From DAOPZJ01 sp964587625 (GTDB taxonomy: Bacteria > Bacillota > Clostridia > Oscillospirales > JAKOTC01), in the NCBI GenBank assembly GCA_964587625.1, contig CAZPLU010000008.1, forward strand, positions 1 through 64,000: DNA of 64,000 nt, given 5' to 3'. The position numbers and the translations under genes are program-made. The notes beneath the pieces are model-generated. The model was not told the origin of the DNA, did no database searches, and was given only the letters and a program-made list of their open reading frames with translations. Numbering within the stretch: the stretch's first letter is position 1; every line of letters begins with the position of its first letter. Below are positions 51,836 to 59,985 of the stretch, piece after piece.

Positions 51836-52063
51836 ATGAAAAATCAAGAGAAAACTGTAAAAATCCCGTTTACGGGCATCGGTCTGGTTTTCGGCACCGC
51901 CATCGGCGCCGGCTTGGCCTTGGCGTTTGGTCAGCCGATCTATTGGGCCGGAGCCGGCACCGGGATCGGGCTGATTATCGGGGCAATCATCGATTCGACG
52001 AAAAAGACGAAGGATCAGCCGGGCGACGGGACCGGGCGCGACCATACGGATACCGGATCATAA
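51836..52063 (+). CDS. small glycine-zipper membrane protein
   Basis: ATG 51836 follows GAGGGAG at 8 bp. The 75-residue protein has a lysine-rich start and two hydrophobic glycine-spaced segments (IGLVFGTAIGAGLALAFG and AGAGTGIGLIIGAII). A hydrophilic Asp/Gly/Thr tail follows. The GxxxG spacing is typical of glycine-zipper proteins that pack in membranes. I do not recognise a family with known function. It has its own promoter and a following hairpin. Confidence 0.7.
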   Translation: MKNQEKTVKIPFTGIGLVFGTAIGAGLALAFGQPIYWAGAGTGIGLIIGAIIDSTKKTKDQPGDGTGRDHTDTGS

Positions 52064-52094
52064 ATCCCTTCATCCCGAAAAACAAACAAAAACC

Positions 52095-52116
52095 CCGCGG
52101 CCGGTTCCGGCCGCGG
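52095..52116 (+). terminator. 10-bp hairpin after the small protein gene, U-tract lost
   Basis: CCGCGGCCGG TT CCGGCCGCGG is perfect and is preceded by AAAAACC, as in a bidirectional terminator. The expected GGTTTTT on the right side is replaced by the second copy of the 37-bp repeat, so the terminator looks interrupted. Confidence 0.75.
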
Positions 52117-52152
52117 CGGCCGACAAGGCCGCCGACGCGCGGGCGAAACAGA
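52116..52152 (+). repeat. 37-bp direct repeat, copy 2
   Basis: Identical to 51676-51712 (end of the GH4 gene) but out of any gene context here; it abuts the broken terminator hairpin. Confidence 0.9.
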
Positions 52153-52589
52153 AGTAAAAAAGAAGAGGGAAGAGCAAGGGGATGTGTACCGCTGCGGCGG
52201 GGATTTTGATCAGACCACCCCGCCCTGCGGCCACCCCTCCGGGGGAGGGGAATTATGCTGTCGTTCTCTGTCTGTTAATTTCCAATATTTATGGCGCGCG
52301 GGCGAACAACGCCGCTCGGAATGGTCACATTGGATGCGATTCGAGACCGTTCCCTACCCAATTTAAAATTCCTATTTTCCCTTTTCCATCGGTGGTCCTT
52401 CGCTACGCTCAGGATGACAGACGCGACAACACCGGCTCGCCGGTGTTTCGGAAAGGTCAAGACCTTTCCCTACGGGATTATCGCTCCCCGTCTGCCAATT
52501 TCGAATTTCCATTACCGGTTATCCGTTCTCCCGTCTACTAATTTCCAACTTCCAATTTCCAATTTCCATCGGCGCGGGTTATTGTCGAC
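52153..52589. other. repeat-filled intergenic spacer
   Basis: No gene is supported. The stretch is a patchwork of short repeats also seen elsewhere in the window: a CCCCTCCGGGGGAGGGG hairpin (about 52236-52252), a GACCGTTCCCTACC half-repeat (about 52344), TGGTCCTTCGCTACGCTCAG ending in GATGACA (52393-52419), the GGAAAGGTC hairpin (52450-52469) and TTCCAATTTCC pyrimidine tracts (about 52540-52570). Confidence 0.7.
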
Positions 52590-55500
52590 TTAATTTTCGG
52601 TTTGTTCATTCATCATGCGGATGAAAACATCGGCGATTTGCGGGTCGAAACGGGTTCCGGTGTTTTTCCTGATGACTTCAAGGGCCGCTTGTTTTCTCTC
52701 CTGCACGGGTATTGTGTTTTTGCTCAACACGCGCTCAAAGGTCTCAGCGATCAACAAAATCCTCGATATCAATGGGATTTGTTCACCTTTCAGACCTCTG
52801 GGGAAGCCCGACCCGTCCCAGCGCTCGTGGTGGCCGTAAATAAATTCGGCCAGATCGAGCGTGTCGTCAAAGAGGTTCAAAATCCGATACCCGACCGCCG
52901 GATGTTGTTTCACTTTTTCGGACTCTTCCTCGGTCAGGATTTCTTTGTTCAGGATGGTTTGATCAAGGATGATTTTTCCGATGTCGTGGAGATAGCCGAT
53001 GCGTTTTAATTTGTCGATTTCGGGCTCGGGCAGGCGCAGCGCGGCGCCGACATCTCCGCATAATTTGCTGACCGCCATCGAGTGCCGACGCTCCTTGGGG
53101 CTTCTGGTGTGCAGTGTCTCGAGGATGGTATCGATCATATCCCTGTTGATCGTCTCACGGTTCATGGTCTTGTCTTTATACATCGCGTTTTCCGCGTTGG
53201 CGATCACAATGTCTAGCGACTGCTGCGCGCCGGTCTTGGTATCGCTGCCGATAGAGACGCTGCACTTGACCGCTTCGACGCGGGATTTTGAAAAACCGGA
53301 TTTGATTTGCGCAAGGATTTTTTCGGCGGCTTGTCGATCGGTTTTTGGGAGCAGGAGAAGGAATTCATCGCCCCCGGCACGGGCTGCGATATCATTTTCA
53401 CGCCGGGACTGCCGGATGATTTCGGCGAATTTTTTGATCAATTCGTCGCCGGCGGTATGTCCGAAAATATCGTTGGTCAGTTTAAGGCCGTTGATGTCGG
53501 CGAAAATCACGGACAGCGGCAGGTTGTCGGCAACATCAACCCGCTCGCGGTTTTCATCCATATAACGCCTGTTGTAAAGCCCGGTCAAAACGTCATGGTA
53601 ATTGAGATATTGAATTTTCGCTTCTTTTTGTTTTTTGTCGGTGATGTCGGTAAAGTTGACGACGGCCCCGATGGCTTCGCCGCCCCTCATCTGGGGATAG
53701 GAGTGATATTCCACTTCGATAAAAGTGCCGTCCGCTCTCCAAAAAACCTCGTCATCCGCTTCAAACCCTTTGCCCTGCCTGAATGCCTGATAAATTTTGC
53801 ACTCCTCGATTTTTATCGGAGTATGGTCGCGGCGGCTGTGGTGGATGAGTCGGTGCATTTGCTTGCCCAGCAGTTGCTCGGAATGCTCGTATCCCAACAA
53901 TTTGACACAGGCGAGGTTGCAAAAGGTGCAGACCCCGTCTCTGTCGATTCCGTAAATCGCCTCGGCGGTGGAGTCCAGGATCAGTTTCAACCGATCCTGA
54001 TAGACCTCAAAGGTCTCGGTTTTTGGCTCTTGCACAGCCGGTTTTGCCGCACAACAAGAGGTAAAAGCGGCCTGGTTTTTGAGTATAACGAACGCCGCTT
54101 CTTCGGCGAGCGGTTTTCCGATCAAAAAACCCTGCGCTTTATCGCAGCCGTGTTCTTTGAGGTACTGCAGCTGACTCTCATGTTCCACCCCTTCCGCAAT
54201 GGTGCAGTGCCCCAATTTATGGGCCATTGAGATGATGTCTCCGGTGATCAACTCACCGGGGCTGTTTTCGATTAGGTTATTGATGAAATGCCTGTCGATT
54301 TTCAGACAGTTGACATTCAACTCGCGCTCACGCGCAAGGGAGGAATACCCCGTACCGAAGTCGTCAATCGCGACATGGATCCCGTGTTCTTTCAATTCGC
54401 CGAGAATCCGGTTGATCTCTTCGTAATTGGAGGCGAATATCGACTCGGTGATCTCAAGCCCGATATTGGAGGGATTCACCTGCATTTCATCCGTTAAAGC
54501 AAGAAAGTTTTCCGTAAAATCGTTTTTCAACAGTTGAATCGCCGAAATGTTGATGGACACATCGATGTTTTCGCACCCGTTCTCTTTGAGCCGATTTGAA
54601 AATTGAAATGCCTGACGAATGATCTCATGGCCGAGCGGAACGATGAGATTTGTCTTTTCGGCGAGAGGGATGAATTCCAAAGGCGAAACAAGACCGTATT
54701 TGTCACTGTTCAATCTGGCCAGGGCTTCGAAACCGCAGATGCAGTGGGTTTGAAGATCCAAAATGGGCTGATACAGCAAAAACAATCGGTCGACCCGCTG
54801 ACCTGCCGCGATTTGGCTGAGTTCCTGGCTCAGTTTTTCCTCGCGGTCGATGCGTTCCTGCATTTCCTTGTCAAAAAAGCAGACGGCGATATCCGCTTCA
54901 CCGACGCGGATGGCCTTCTCGGACGCGACCAGAAGGTTTTTCAGCATCTCATCCACATCATGCTTGTTTTCATCGTCGATTTCCAAGACCCCGATGCCTC
55001 CGCCGATTCTCTCCTCCAAAAGAACGGTTCTCAACGCGCCTGCGATCTCCTCGCAAAACGCCGTCAAGTCGTCTTTGTCCGGATACCCTTTCACATAAAA
55101 AACAAACCGGTTTTCATAAGTGCTGAATAATTGACGGCGATCTGAGCTTAAAGCATCGAGCGCTTGCGCCGCTCTCTTAATCGTTTCTTGGCTGTATTGA
55201 AACCCGTATGTCAAGCTCAGCTGCCGCACGGCGCTCAGATTGATGCTGATCACCGCCCGGGTTTTGGCGGATCTGCTTTTGGCGTCTTTTTTCAACAGGT
55301 TTACCAGATATCTGCGGTTATGCAGACCGGTCCAAATATCGTGTTCGCTGTTATATCTAAATATATTTTCGATCTCTTTGCTCGCCGAGACATCGAGGAT
55401 GATGCCCTCGAGCGCCCCGACTTCCCCGTGTTCGCCATAGACGCCCTGTCCCATTTCGAGGACCCATTTTCGATCTCCCGCGGCGGTGGTGATTTCGTAC

Positions 55501-56414
55501 TCATACCGAAACGGAAGTTTAAGCGCGAGGATGCGGATCCATTCCTCCCACAGCAGTTCGCGGTATTCAAGGGCAATGATATCGTTAAAAGACAGGTTTC
55601 GATTATGTAACAGCTGCTCGGGGGCGTAACCGGTCAAATCATAACAGCCGTCGGAGACGAACAGCATGGTCCGCTCGCGGTCATAGTTGCAACGGTATGC
55701 CATGCCGGGAAGATTGGAGAGGAAAACGGATTTGCTGCGCTCGCTCTCCCGCAGGGTTTCTTCGGCCTCCTTGCGCGCGGAGATGTCTTCGAGCAGGCAA
55801 AGATGCAGGGGATTATGCGCGGGATCTTCGAAAAGATGCGAAATGTTCATGTTGGTCCATACAACGGATCCGTCCGGCTTAATAAAACGCTTTTCCATGG
55901 AATAGCCGTCGATTTCACCGGATTTAAATCGTTCGAAATGTTCAAGGTCTGTTTTCACGTCTTCGGGGTAGGTGATCTGCGGCCAATCCACGACTTCAAG
56001 ATCGCCGCAGGTCCTGCCTAAAATCCGCTCGAACATCGGATTGATATTTGAATTTCCGAATTTGGATCGGGTCACGAAATTTTTGTCGCTGACGATGGCG
56101 ATGCCGACGGGGGCTTGATTGAAAATATTGTGGTACAGCGCCTCGTCCAAAGCCAGTTTCTCGCTGAGCGCGTTGAGACGCGCGCTCTGGGTGCCGGAGT
56201 ATAACAGCGCAACCACGAGCATTAAAATACAGGCCACGATCAGGATGTCCGGAATCATTTGATTCCACAGGCGTGTGTTCCAGCCCTCGGCCGAATAGTC
56301 GAGACCCAAAACGGCGATGACGGCGCCGTTTTCGTCTTTGATCGGAATCAACGCGCTGATCCAATTGCCCCAACGATCCGCCGAGGGCGCGGTCAATACG
56401 GTTTCACCCGTCAA
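52590..56414 (-). CDS. multidomain cyclic-di-GMP protein: PAS-PAS-GGDEF*-EAL-PAS-GGDEF-HD-GYP
   Basis: This 1274-codon frame opens (TTG at 56414) in the middle of an outer sensor segment (TGETVLTAPSADRWGNW). One membrane helix follows at about 53-73. Then come PAS domains (about 90-215 and 225-345), a degenerate diguanylate cyclase (about 350-500; GGDEF replaced by YENRF) and a full EAL domain (about 530-790; FEALAR, DVSINIS, LEITES, IDDFGTGYSSL, KIDR, AEGVEHESQ). A third PAS (about 805-935) leads to an intact GGDEF (about 945-1075; ARAGGDEFLLL) and an HD-GYP domain (about 1085-1270; YLHDIGKI, HHERWDGSGFP). One chain therefore holds a synthase and both known types of cyclic-di-GMP hydrolase. 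The 5' end is damaged (see 56404-56577). Confidence 0.85.
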   Translation of the reverse strand: MTGETVLTAPSADRWGNWISALIPIKDENGAVIAVLGLDYSAEGWNTRLWNQMIPDILIVACILMLVVALLYSGTQSARLNALSEKLALDEALYHNIFNQAPVGIAIVSDKNFVTRSKFGNSNINPMFERILGRTCGDLEVVDWPQITYPEDVKTDLEHFERFKSGEIDGYSMEKRFIKPDGSVVWTNMNISHLFEDPAHNPLHLCLLEDISARKEAEETLRESERSKSVFLSNLPGMAYRCNYDRERTMLFVSDGCYDLTGYAPEQLLHNRNLSFNDIIALEYRELLWEEWIRILALKLPFRYEYEITTAAGDRKWVLEMGQGVYGEHGEVGALEGIILDVSASKEIENIFRYNSEHDIWTGLHNRRYLVNLLKKDAKSRSAKTRAVISINLSAVRQLSLTYGFQYSQETIKRAAQALDALSSDRRQLFSTYENRFVFYVKGYPDKDDLTAFCEEIAGALRTVLLEERIGGGIGVLEIDDENKHDVDEMLKNLLVASEKAIRVGEADIAVCFFDKEMQERIDREEKLSQELSQIAAGQRVDRLFLLYQPILDLQTHCICGFEALARLNSDKYGLVSPLEFIPLAEKTNLIVPLGHEIIRQAFQFSNRLKENGCENIDVSINISAIQLLKNDFTENFLALTDEMQVNPSNIGLEITESIFASNYEEINRILGELKEHGIHVAIDDFGTGYSSLARERELNVNCLKIDRHFINNLIENSPGELITGDIISMAHKLGHCTIAEGVEHESQLQYLKEHGCDKAQGFLIGKPLAEEAAFVILKNQAAFTSCCAAKPAVQEPKTETFEVYQDRLKLILDSTAEAIYGIDRDGVCTFCNLACVKLLGYEHSEQLLGKQMHRLIHHSRRDHTPIKIEECKIYQAFRQGKGFEADDEVFWRADGTFIEVEYHSYPQMRGGEAIGAVVNFTDITDKKQKEAKIQYLNYHDVLTGLYNRRYMDENRERVDVADNLPLSVIFADINGLKLTNDIFGHTAGDELIKKFAEIIRQSRRENDIAARAGGDEFLLLLPKTDRQAAEKILAQIKSGFSKSRVEAVKCSVSIGSDTKTGAQQSLDIVIANAENAMYKDKTMNRETINRDMIDTILETLHTRSPKERRHSMAVSKLCGDVGAALRLPEPEIDKLKRIGYLHDIGKIILDQTILNKEILTEEESEKVKQHPAVGYRILNLFDDTLDLAEFIYGHHERWDGSGFPRGLKGEQIPLISRILLIAETFERVLSKNTIPVQERKQAALEVIRKNTGTRFDPQIADVFIRMMNEQTEN

Positions 56415-56577
56415 AAAGGGCTTTCGCGGACGCCGTTTCCCGATAGCGGTTCCAAGAAAAACGAAGATAAAACCCGCTCAAAAACACCATGAGGATCAAA
56501 AGTAAAATGATCAAAAAACGGGTTCGTTTTGTGTGCGAATCTTCGGCGATGCTGCTTTTTGCGCTTTGATGTTCCAT
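56404..56577 (-). pseudogene. detached N-terminal end of the cyclic-di-GMP protein
   Basis: A start at 56577 after GAGAGG encodes MEHQSAKSS, a membrane helix (FLIILLLILMVFLSGFYL) and RYRETASAKA before a stop at 56404-56406. The long frame downstream continues in another frame with KPFLTGETVLT. Relatives I know of carry an outer sensor domain of some 70-90 residues between these two parts. An internal deletion plus frameshift is therefore inferred, unless it is a sequencing or assembly error. Confidence 0.7.
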
Positions 56578-56980
56578 GATTACCTCTCTCATTCCGATAC
56601 GATAAAATGCCGGAGCATTTTGTCTTGGCAGATGACGACGCCTGTCATTTTGAAACGAAACAGCCATTATGGGTAAGAGAATTATTCCAACGATTTATTA
56701 TAGCGGAACATGGGGGGAATTTCAAGAAATTTCGACAATTTTCGCCGGATGATGAGAATTTTTTCCGGGCGGTTTCATTCGCTCGGGATAAAGGATCGTT
56801 TGAAAAACCCGTTGGAAAAACGACACAACGCATGATAAAAGAGGCGGGCATTCGTTATCGAACCGAGAATATGAAAGATATTTATAAAATTCCGAATATA
56901 TTTATAGGAAAGAAACTGAAAATGAGATAAAATTGATACAATACTGGTTGATTATGCGTTTGGGAAGGAAGGTCGTTTTT
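56578..56980. other. divergent spacer between the cyclic-di-GMP gene and the methyltransferase genes
   Basis: The left part holds the minus-strand promoter at 56697-56725. The right part is AT-rich, with GGAAGGAAGG (56963-56972) as the ribosome site of the next gene. I looked for a cobalamin or SAM riboswitch and saw no convincing signature. A 107-codon plus-strand frame (56607-56930) overlaps the opposing gene's leader and has no ribosome site or domain. Confidence 0.5.
56697..56725 (-). promoter_or_regulatory. promoter of the cyclic-di-GMP gene
   Basis: On the minus strand TTGAAA (complement of 56720-56725), 17 bp and TATAAT (complement of 56697-56702) lie about 120 bp before the start at 56577. 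The intact promoter suggests the damaged gene is still transcribed. Confidence 0.7.
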
Positions 56981-57868
56981 ATGCCGAAAAAAATCGTGGA
57001 AGCCGTCAAAGAGGGGAAAATATTGGTTTCGGACGGGGCCTGGGGGACTTTTTTATACAAGAAGGGGTTAAAGCCCGGCGAATGCCCCGAGCTTTGGTGC
57101 GTCGACAGATATGACGACGTCAAAGACATCGCAAAAAGCTACATCGACGCGGGCGCGGATATGGTGGAGACCAACAGCTTCGGCGGAACTTGTTTTAAAC
57201 TGCATGGATTCGGGCTGGAAAACAGAGCGGCCGAGATCAACGAAGCGGCCGCAAAGGCGTCGCGGGAAGCGGCCGGAGACAAAAACGTGATCGCCTCCAT
57301 CGGCCCGACGGGGAAAATGCTGGTGATTGAGGAGGTCACGGAGGAAGAATTGTATGACGCGTTCAAGGAACAGGCCGTCGCGCTTGAAAAGGGCGGCGCG
57401 GACGCCATCTGCATCGAGACCATGAGCGACAGGGACGAGGCCGCGATTGCCATCAAAGCGGCGAAAGAGAACACCGAGTGCGAGATCATCTGCACGTTCA
57501 CCTTCGAAAAAACCAAAGCCGGGGATTACCGGACCATGATGGGCGTGTCGCCCGCGGAAGCGGCCGCCGCGGCTGTCGAAGCCGGAGCCGATGTCATCGG
57601 CGCAAACTGCGGAAACGGCATGGAGCGCATGATCGAAATCGTCCGGGAGATTCGCGGGGCGTTCCCCGACAAACCGATTTTGGTACACGCAAACGCCGGT
57701 CTGCCGGTCAATATCGACGGAAAAGACGTCTATCCCGAATCACCCGAGCGTATGGCGGGCTATGTCTCCGAGATCGTCAAGGCGGGCGCAAATATCATCG
57801 GCGGCTGCTGCGGCACGACGCCCGCGCATATCAGCGCCATCAAACAGGCGGTTTTGAATTTGAAATAA
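56981..57868 (+). CDS. homocysteine S-methyltransferase-domain protein
   Basis: This 295-residue TIM-barrel protein has SDGAWGTFLYKKGL at the start, DMVETNSFGGTCFKL, a first zinc Cys in GANCGNGME and the Cys pair in GGCCGTTPAH. This is the zinc site of MetH-N/BHMT-type methyltransferases. It consists of the homocysteine domain alone, so the methyl donor must come from another protein. It is followed at 32 bp by a MetE/UroD-type methyltransferase and then by the CODH/ACS genes. Inference: it takes methyl groups from a corrinoid protein, possibly to make methionine. Confidence 0.85.
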   Translation: MPKKIVEAVKEGKILVSDGAWGTFLYKKGLKPGECPELWCVDRYDDVKDIAKSYIDAGADMVETNSFGGTCFKLHGFGLENRAAEINEAAAKASREAAGDKNVIASIGPTGKMLVIEEVTEEELYDAFKEQAVALEKGGADAICIETMSDRDEAAIAIKAAKENTECEIICTFTFEKTKAGDYRTMMGVSPAEAAAAAVEAGADVIGANCGNGMERMIEIVREIRGAFPDKPILVHANAGLPVNIDGKDVYPESPERMAGYVSEIVKAGANIIGGCCGTTPAHISAIKQAVLNLK

Positions 57869-57900
57869 ATCTTATCAAAATAAATACGGGAGGATTTTTT

Positions 57901-58962
57901 ATGAAGCCCAAATTGATTTCGACCGCAATCGGCAGCATGCCGTTCGAAAACGCGGATTTTGCCGTCAAGACCTCGCTGGACTGTTTGGACGCGCCGATTT
58001 GGCCCCAGCTTCCGCGTCTGGGGCTGAACGAGCAGATGGAGATTCAATACAGCGAGGGGATCCCCTGCGCTGTGATTGATTATGATAAAAAAAGAATGTT
58101 TATCGATACCTCCGGCGATTATTCCGAGGCGTTTGCGGAGTTTTATGAAAAATATATAACCGCGATGGATCCCGACAGCGGGGACGGCGACTGCTCCTCC
58201 ATGGCCATCAGCGGGGATTTTTCCAAGGGCATCTACGCGCTGGAAAAAGCGCTGCAGGGAAAAGACAAGCGCCCGTTTTTGAAAGTCCAGACGACGGGCC
58301 CGCTGAGCTTCGCCCTGACGATTGTGGACGAGAACAAACGTGCGATTTACTACAACGACGAATTCAAAGACGTCATCGTCAAAGCGCTGGCGATGAAATG
58401 CCGCTGGCAGATCCAAAAATTCAAGCCCTATGCCGAAAACATCATCTGTTTTATCGACGAGCCGATTTTGTCGGCATTCGGAAGTTCCACCTATGTCTCC
58501 GTCCAGCGGGACGACGTGGTCGCGCACCTCAAAGAAGTCATCGACGCGGTGCATGCGGACGGCGCGTTTGCGGGCATCCACTGCTGCGGCAATACCGAGT
58601 GGAGCATTTTGATCGACGCGGGCGTGGACATTGTCAACTTCGACGCGTTTGAATACGGCAAGACCATTGCGATGTACGCCGATTCCGTCAAGACGCATCT
58701 TGCAAGAGGCGGCATGCTCGCATGGGGCGTTGTGCCCACTTCAAAAGCGATTCGCGAGCAGACCGTGGAAACGCTCGAAGCGCAGCTGGAAGCCATGATG
58801 GACAATCTCGCCGCGCAGGGCATCGATAAAAACCTGATTCTCGAACAGGCGCTCATCACCCCCTCCTGCGGCACGGGCTCGCTCGATCCCGCGGACGCCG
58901 AAAAGGTCTTTGAACTGACGAATCGACTCTCGAAGAGAATGAAAGAGAAATACGGGTTTTAA
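57901..58962 (+). CDS. MetE-core / UroD-superfamily methyltransferase
   Basis: This 353-residue barrel protein begins ISTAIGSMPF, typical of MetE-C/UroD proteins. It has likely zinc ligands in GIHCCGNTEW and TPSCGTGS, and a phosphate- or substrate-facing FIDEPILSAFG. Its length and lack of a folate-binding N-terminal half match 'core' methionine synthases. One group of these (described as MesB) occurs in anaerobes with the Wood-Ljungdahl pathway and is thought to take methyl from the corrinoid Fe-S protein. Corrinoid methyltransferases of the MtaA type are the main alternative. A 24-bp tandem repeat separates it from cooC. Confidence 0.75.
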   Translation: MKPKLISTAIGSMPFENADFAVKTSLDCLDAPIWPQLPRLGLNEQMEIQYSEGIPCAVIDYDKKRMFIDTSGDYSEAFAEFYEKYITAMDPDSGDGDCSSMAISGDFSKGIYALEKALQGKDKRPFLKVQTTGPLSFALTIVDENKRAIYYNDEFKDVIVKALAMKCRWQIQKFKPYAENIICFIDEPILSAFGSSTYVSVQRDDVVAHLKEVIDAVHADGAFAGIHCCGNTEWSILIDAGVDIVNFDAFEYGKTIAMYADSVKTHLARGGMLAWGVVPTSKAIREQTVETLEAQLEAMMDNLAAQGIDKNLILEQALITPSCGTGSLDPADAEKVFELTNRLSKRMKEKYGF

Positions 58963-58987
58963 TGTAATTGTTAAACGGACGATCTCG

Positions 58988-59057
58988 TAGGGGCGGGTTT
59001 CCATGCCCGCCCGTCAACGGGTTTCCATGCCCGCCCGTCAACGGGTTTCCATGCCCG
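58988..59057. repeat. tandem 24-bp repeat (CGGGTTTCCATGCCCGCCC type)
   Basis: Two full 24-bp units (58994-59017 and 59018-59041) and a partial third (59042-59057) are preceded by GTAGGGG. Similar GGCGGTTTCCACGCC sequence occurs inverted at about 50042-50069, so it belongs to a dispersed intergenic family that has expanded here. A CGGGCGATTTCGAATCGCCCG hairpin-type palindrome follows at 59092-59112. Confidence 0.85.
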
Positions 59058-59173
59058 CTGCGTGTGCGCCCGACAAAATGGAAACGCCAACGGGCGATTT
59101 CGAATCGCCCGTACAGTACGCATGCGAGTACAATTTGAAATTGCAATTCCGACCGAGCAAGGAGAAATAAACC

Positions 59174-59950
59174 ATGAAAATAGCCATTTCCGGCAAGGGC
59201 GGCGTCGGCAAATCGACGATCGCCGGTGCGCTTGCGCTCTATTTTGCGCAAAAGGGCAACAAAGTGCTTGCGCTCGACGCCGATCCGGACGCCAATCTCG
59301 CCAGAGCGCTGGGGATTCCCGAGGAGGAACAGGGTAAAATCGTCCCGATCTCCCGCCAAATCGCGTTGATCGAAGAGCGGACCGGCGCAAAAGTCGCGCA
59401 GTACGGGCAGGTCTTCAAGCTCAACCCGGAAGTGAAGGATGTGGCGGACGGGTATGCCTATCCCTACAAAGGGATATCTCTGCTGGTGCTCGGGGCCGTA
59501 AAAACCGGCGGCAGCGGCTGCGCCTGCCCCGAAAACACGTTTATCAAGGCGCTTGTGACCGATTTGGTGTTATATAAAAACGAGACGCTGATCATGGATA
59601 TGGAGGCGGGCATCGAGCATCTCGGGCGCGCGACGGCAACCGGCGTGGACGTGATGATCGTGGTCGTCGAACCGGGTCAGCGCTCGGTAGACAGCGCGAA
59701 AACCATCCTGCGCATGGCCGAGGAAATCGGCTTGAACAATATCGTGCTGGTCGGCAACAAGGCGGCGAACCGGGCGGACGAGGACTTTATCCGCAACGCT
59801 TTCCCGGGTCGGGAGATCGCCACGATTCTGCCCTATTCGGAGGCCGTGAGGAGCGCAGACCGGGAAGGTAAATCCGTTTTGGACGGCACAGACGCGGTTT
59901 TGTCGGCGAAATTGCAAGAATTATTCGCAAGGATTGAACGTGAAAAATAA
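59174..59950 (+). CDS. cooC: CO dehydrogenase maturation ATPase, CooC type, copy 1
   Basis: This 258-residue MinD/NifH-fold ATPase has the deviant Walker A GKGGVGKST at residues 8-16, a switch region LDADPDANLARALG, and the CACPE segment that supplies metal-binding cysteines (GSGCACPEN). DMEAGIEHLGRAT marks Walker B. CooC/AcsF proteins use ATP to load nickel into CODH or ACS. The start follows AAGGAG. A second CooC-like gene follows at 35 bp. Confidence 0.9.
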   Translation: MKIAISGKGGVGKSTIAGALALYFAQKGNKVLALDADPDANLARALGIPEEEQGKIVPISRQIALIEERTGAKVAQYGQVFKLNPEVKDVADGYAYPYKGISLLVLGAVKTGGSGCACPENTFIKALVTDLVLYKNETLIMDMEAGIEHLGRATATGVDVMIVVVEPGQRSVDSAKTILRMAEEIGLNNIVLVGNKAANRADEDFIRNAFPGREIATILPYSEAVRSADREGKSVLDGTDAVLSAKLQELFARIEREK

Positions 59951-59985
59951 AATTTTTCACGCGGCTTGCAGAAAGGAATAAACAT

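Noticed and set aside
52182..52541. 119-codon frame in the repeat spacer
   Set aside because: It consists of dispersed repeat sequence translated by chance and has no start signal.
56607..56930. 107-codon plus-strand frame upstream of the methyltransferase gene
   Set aside because: It overlaps the opposing promoter, lacks a ribosome site and shows no domain.
56668..56980. Possible cobalamin or SAM riboswitch before the methyltransferase genes
   Set aside because: I found no B12-box or SAM-I core and no terminator/antiterminator pair; the stretch is simply AT-rich.
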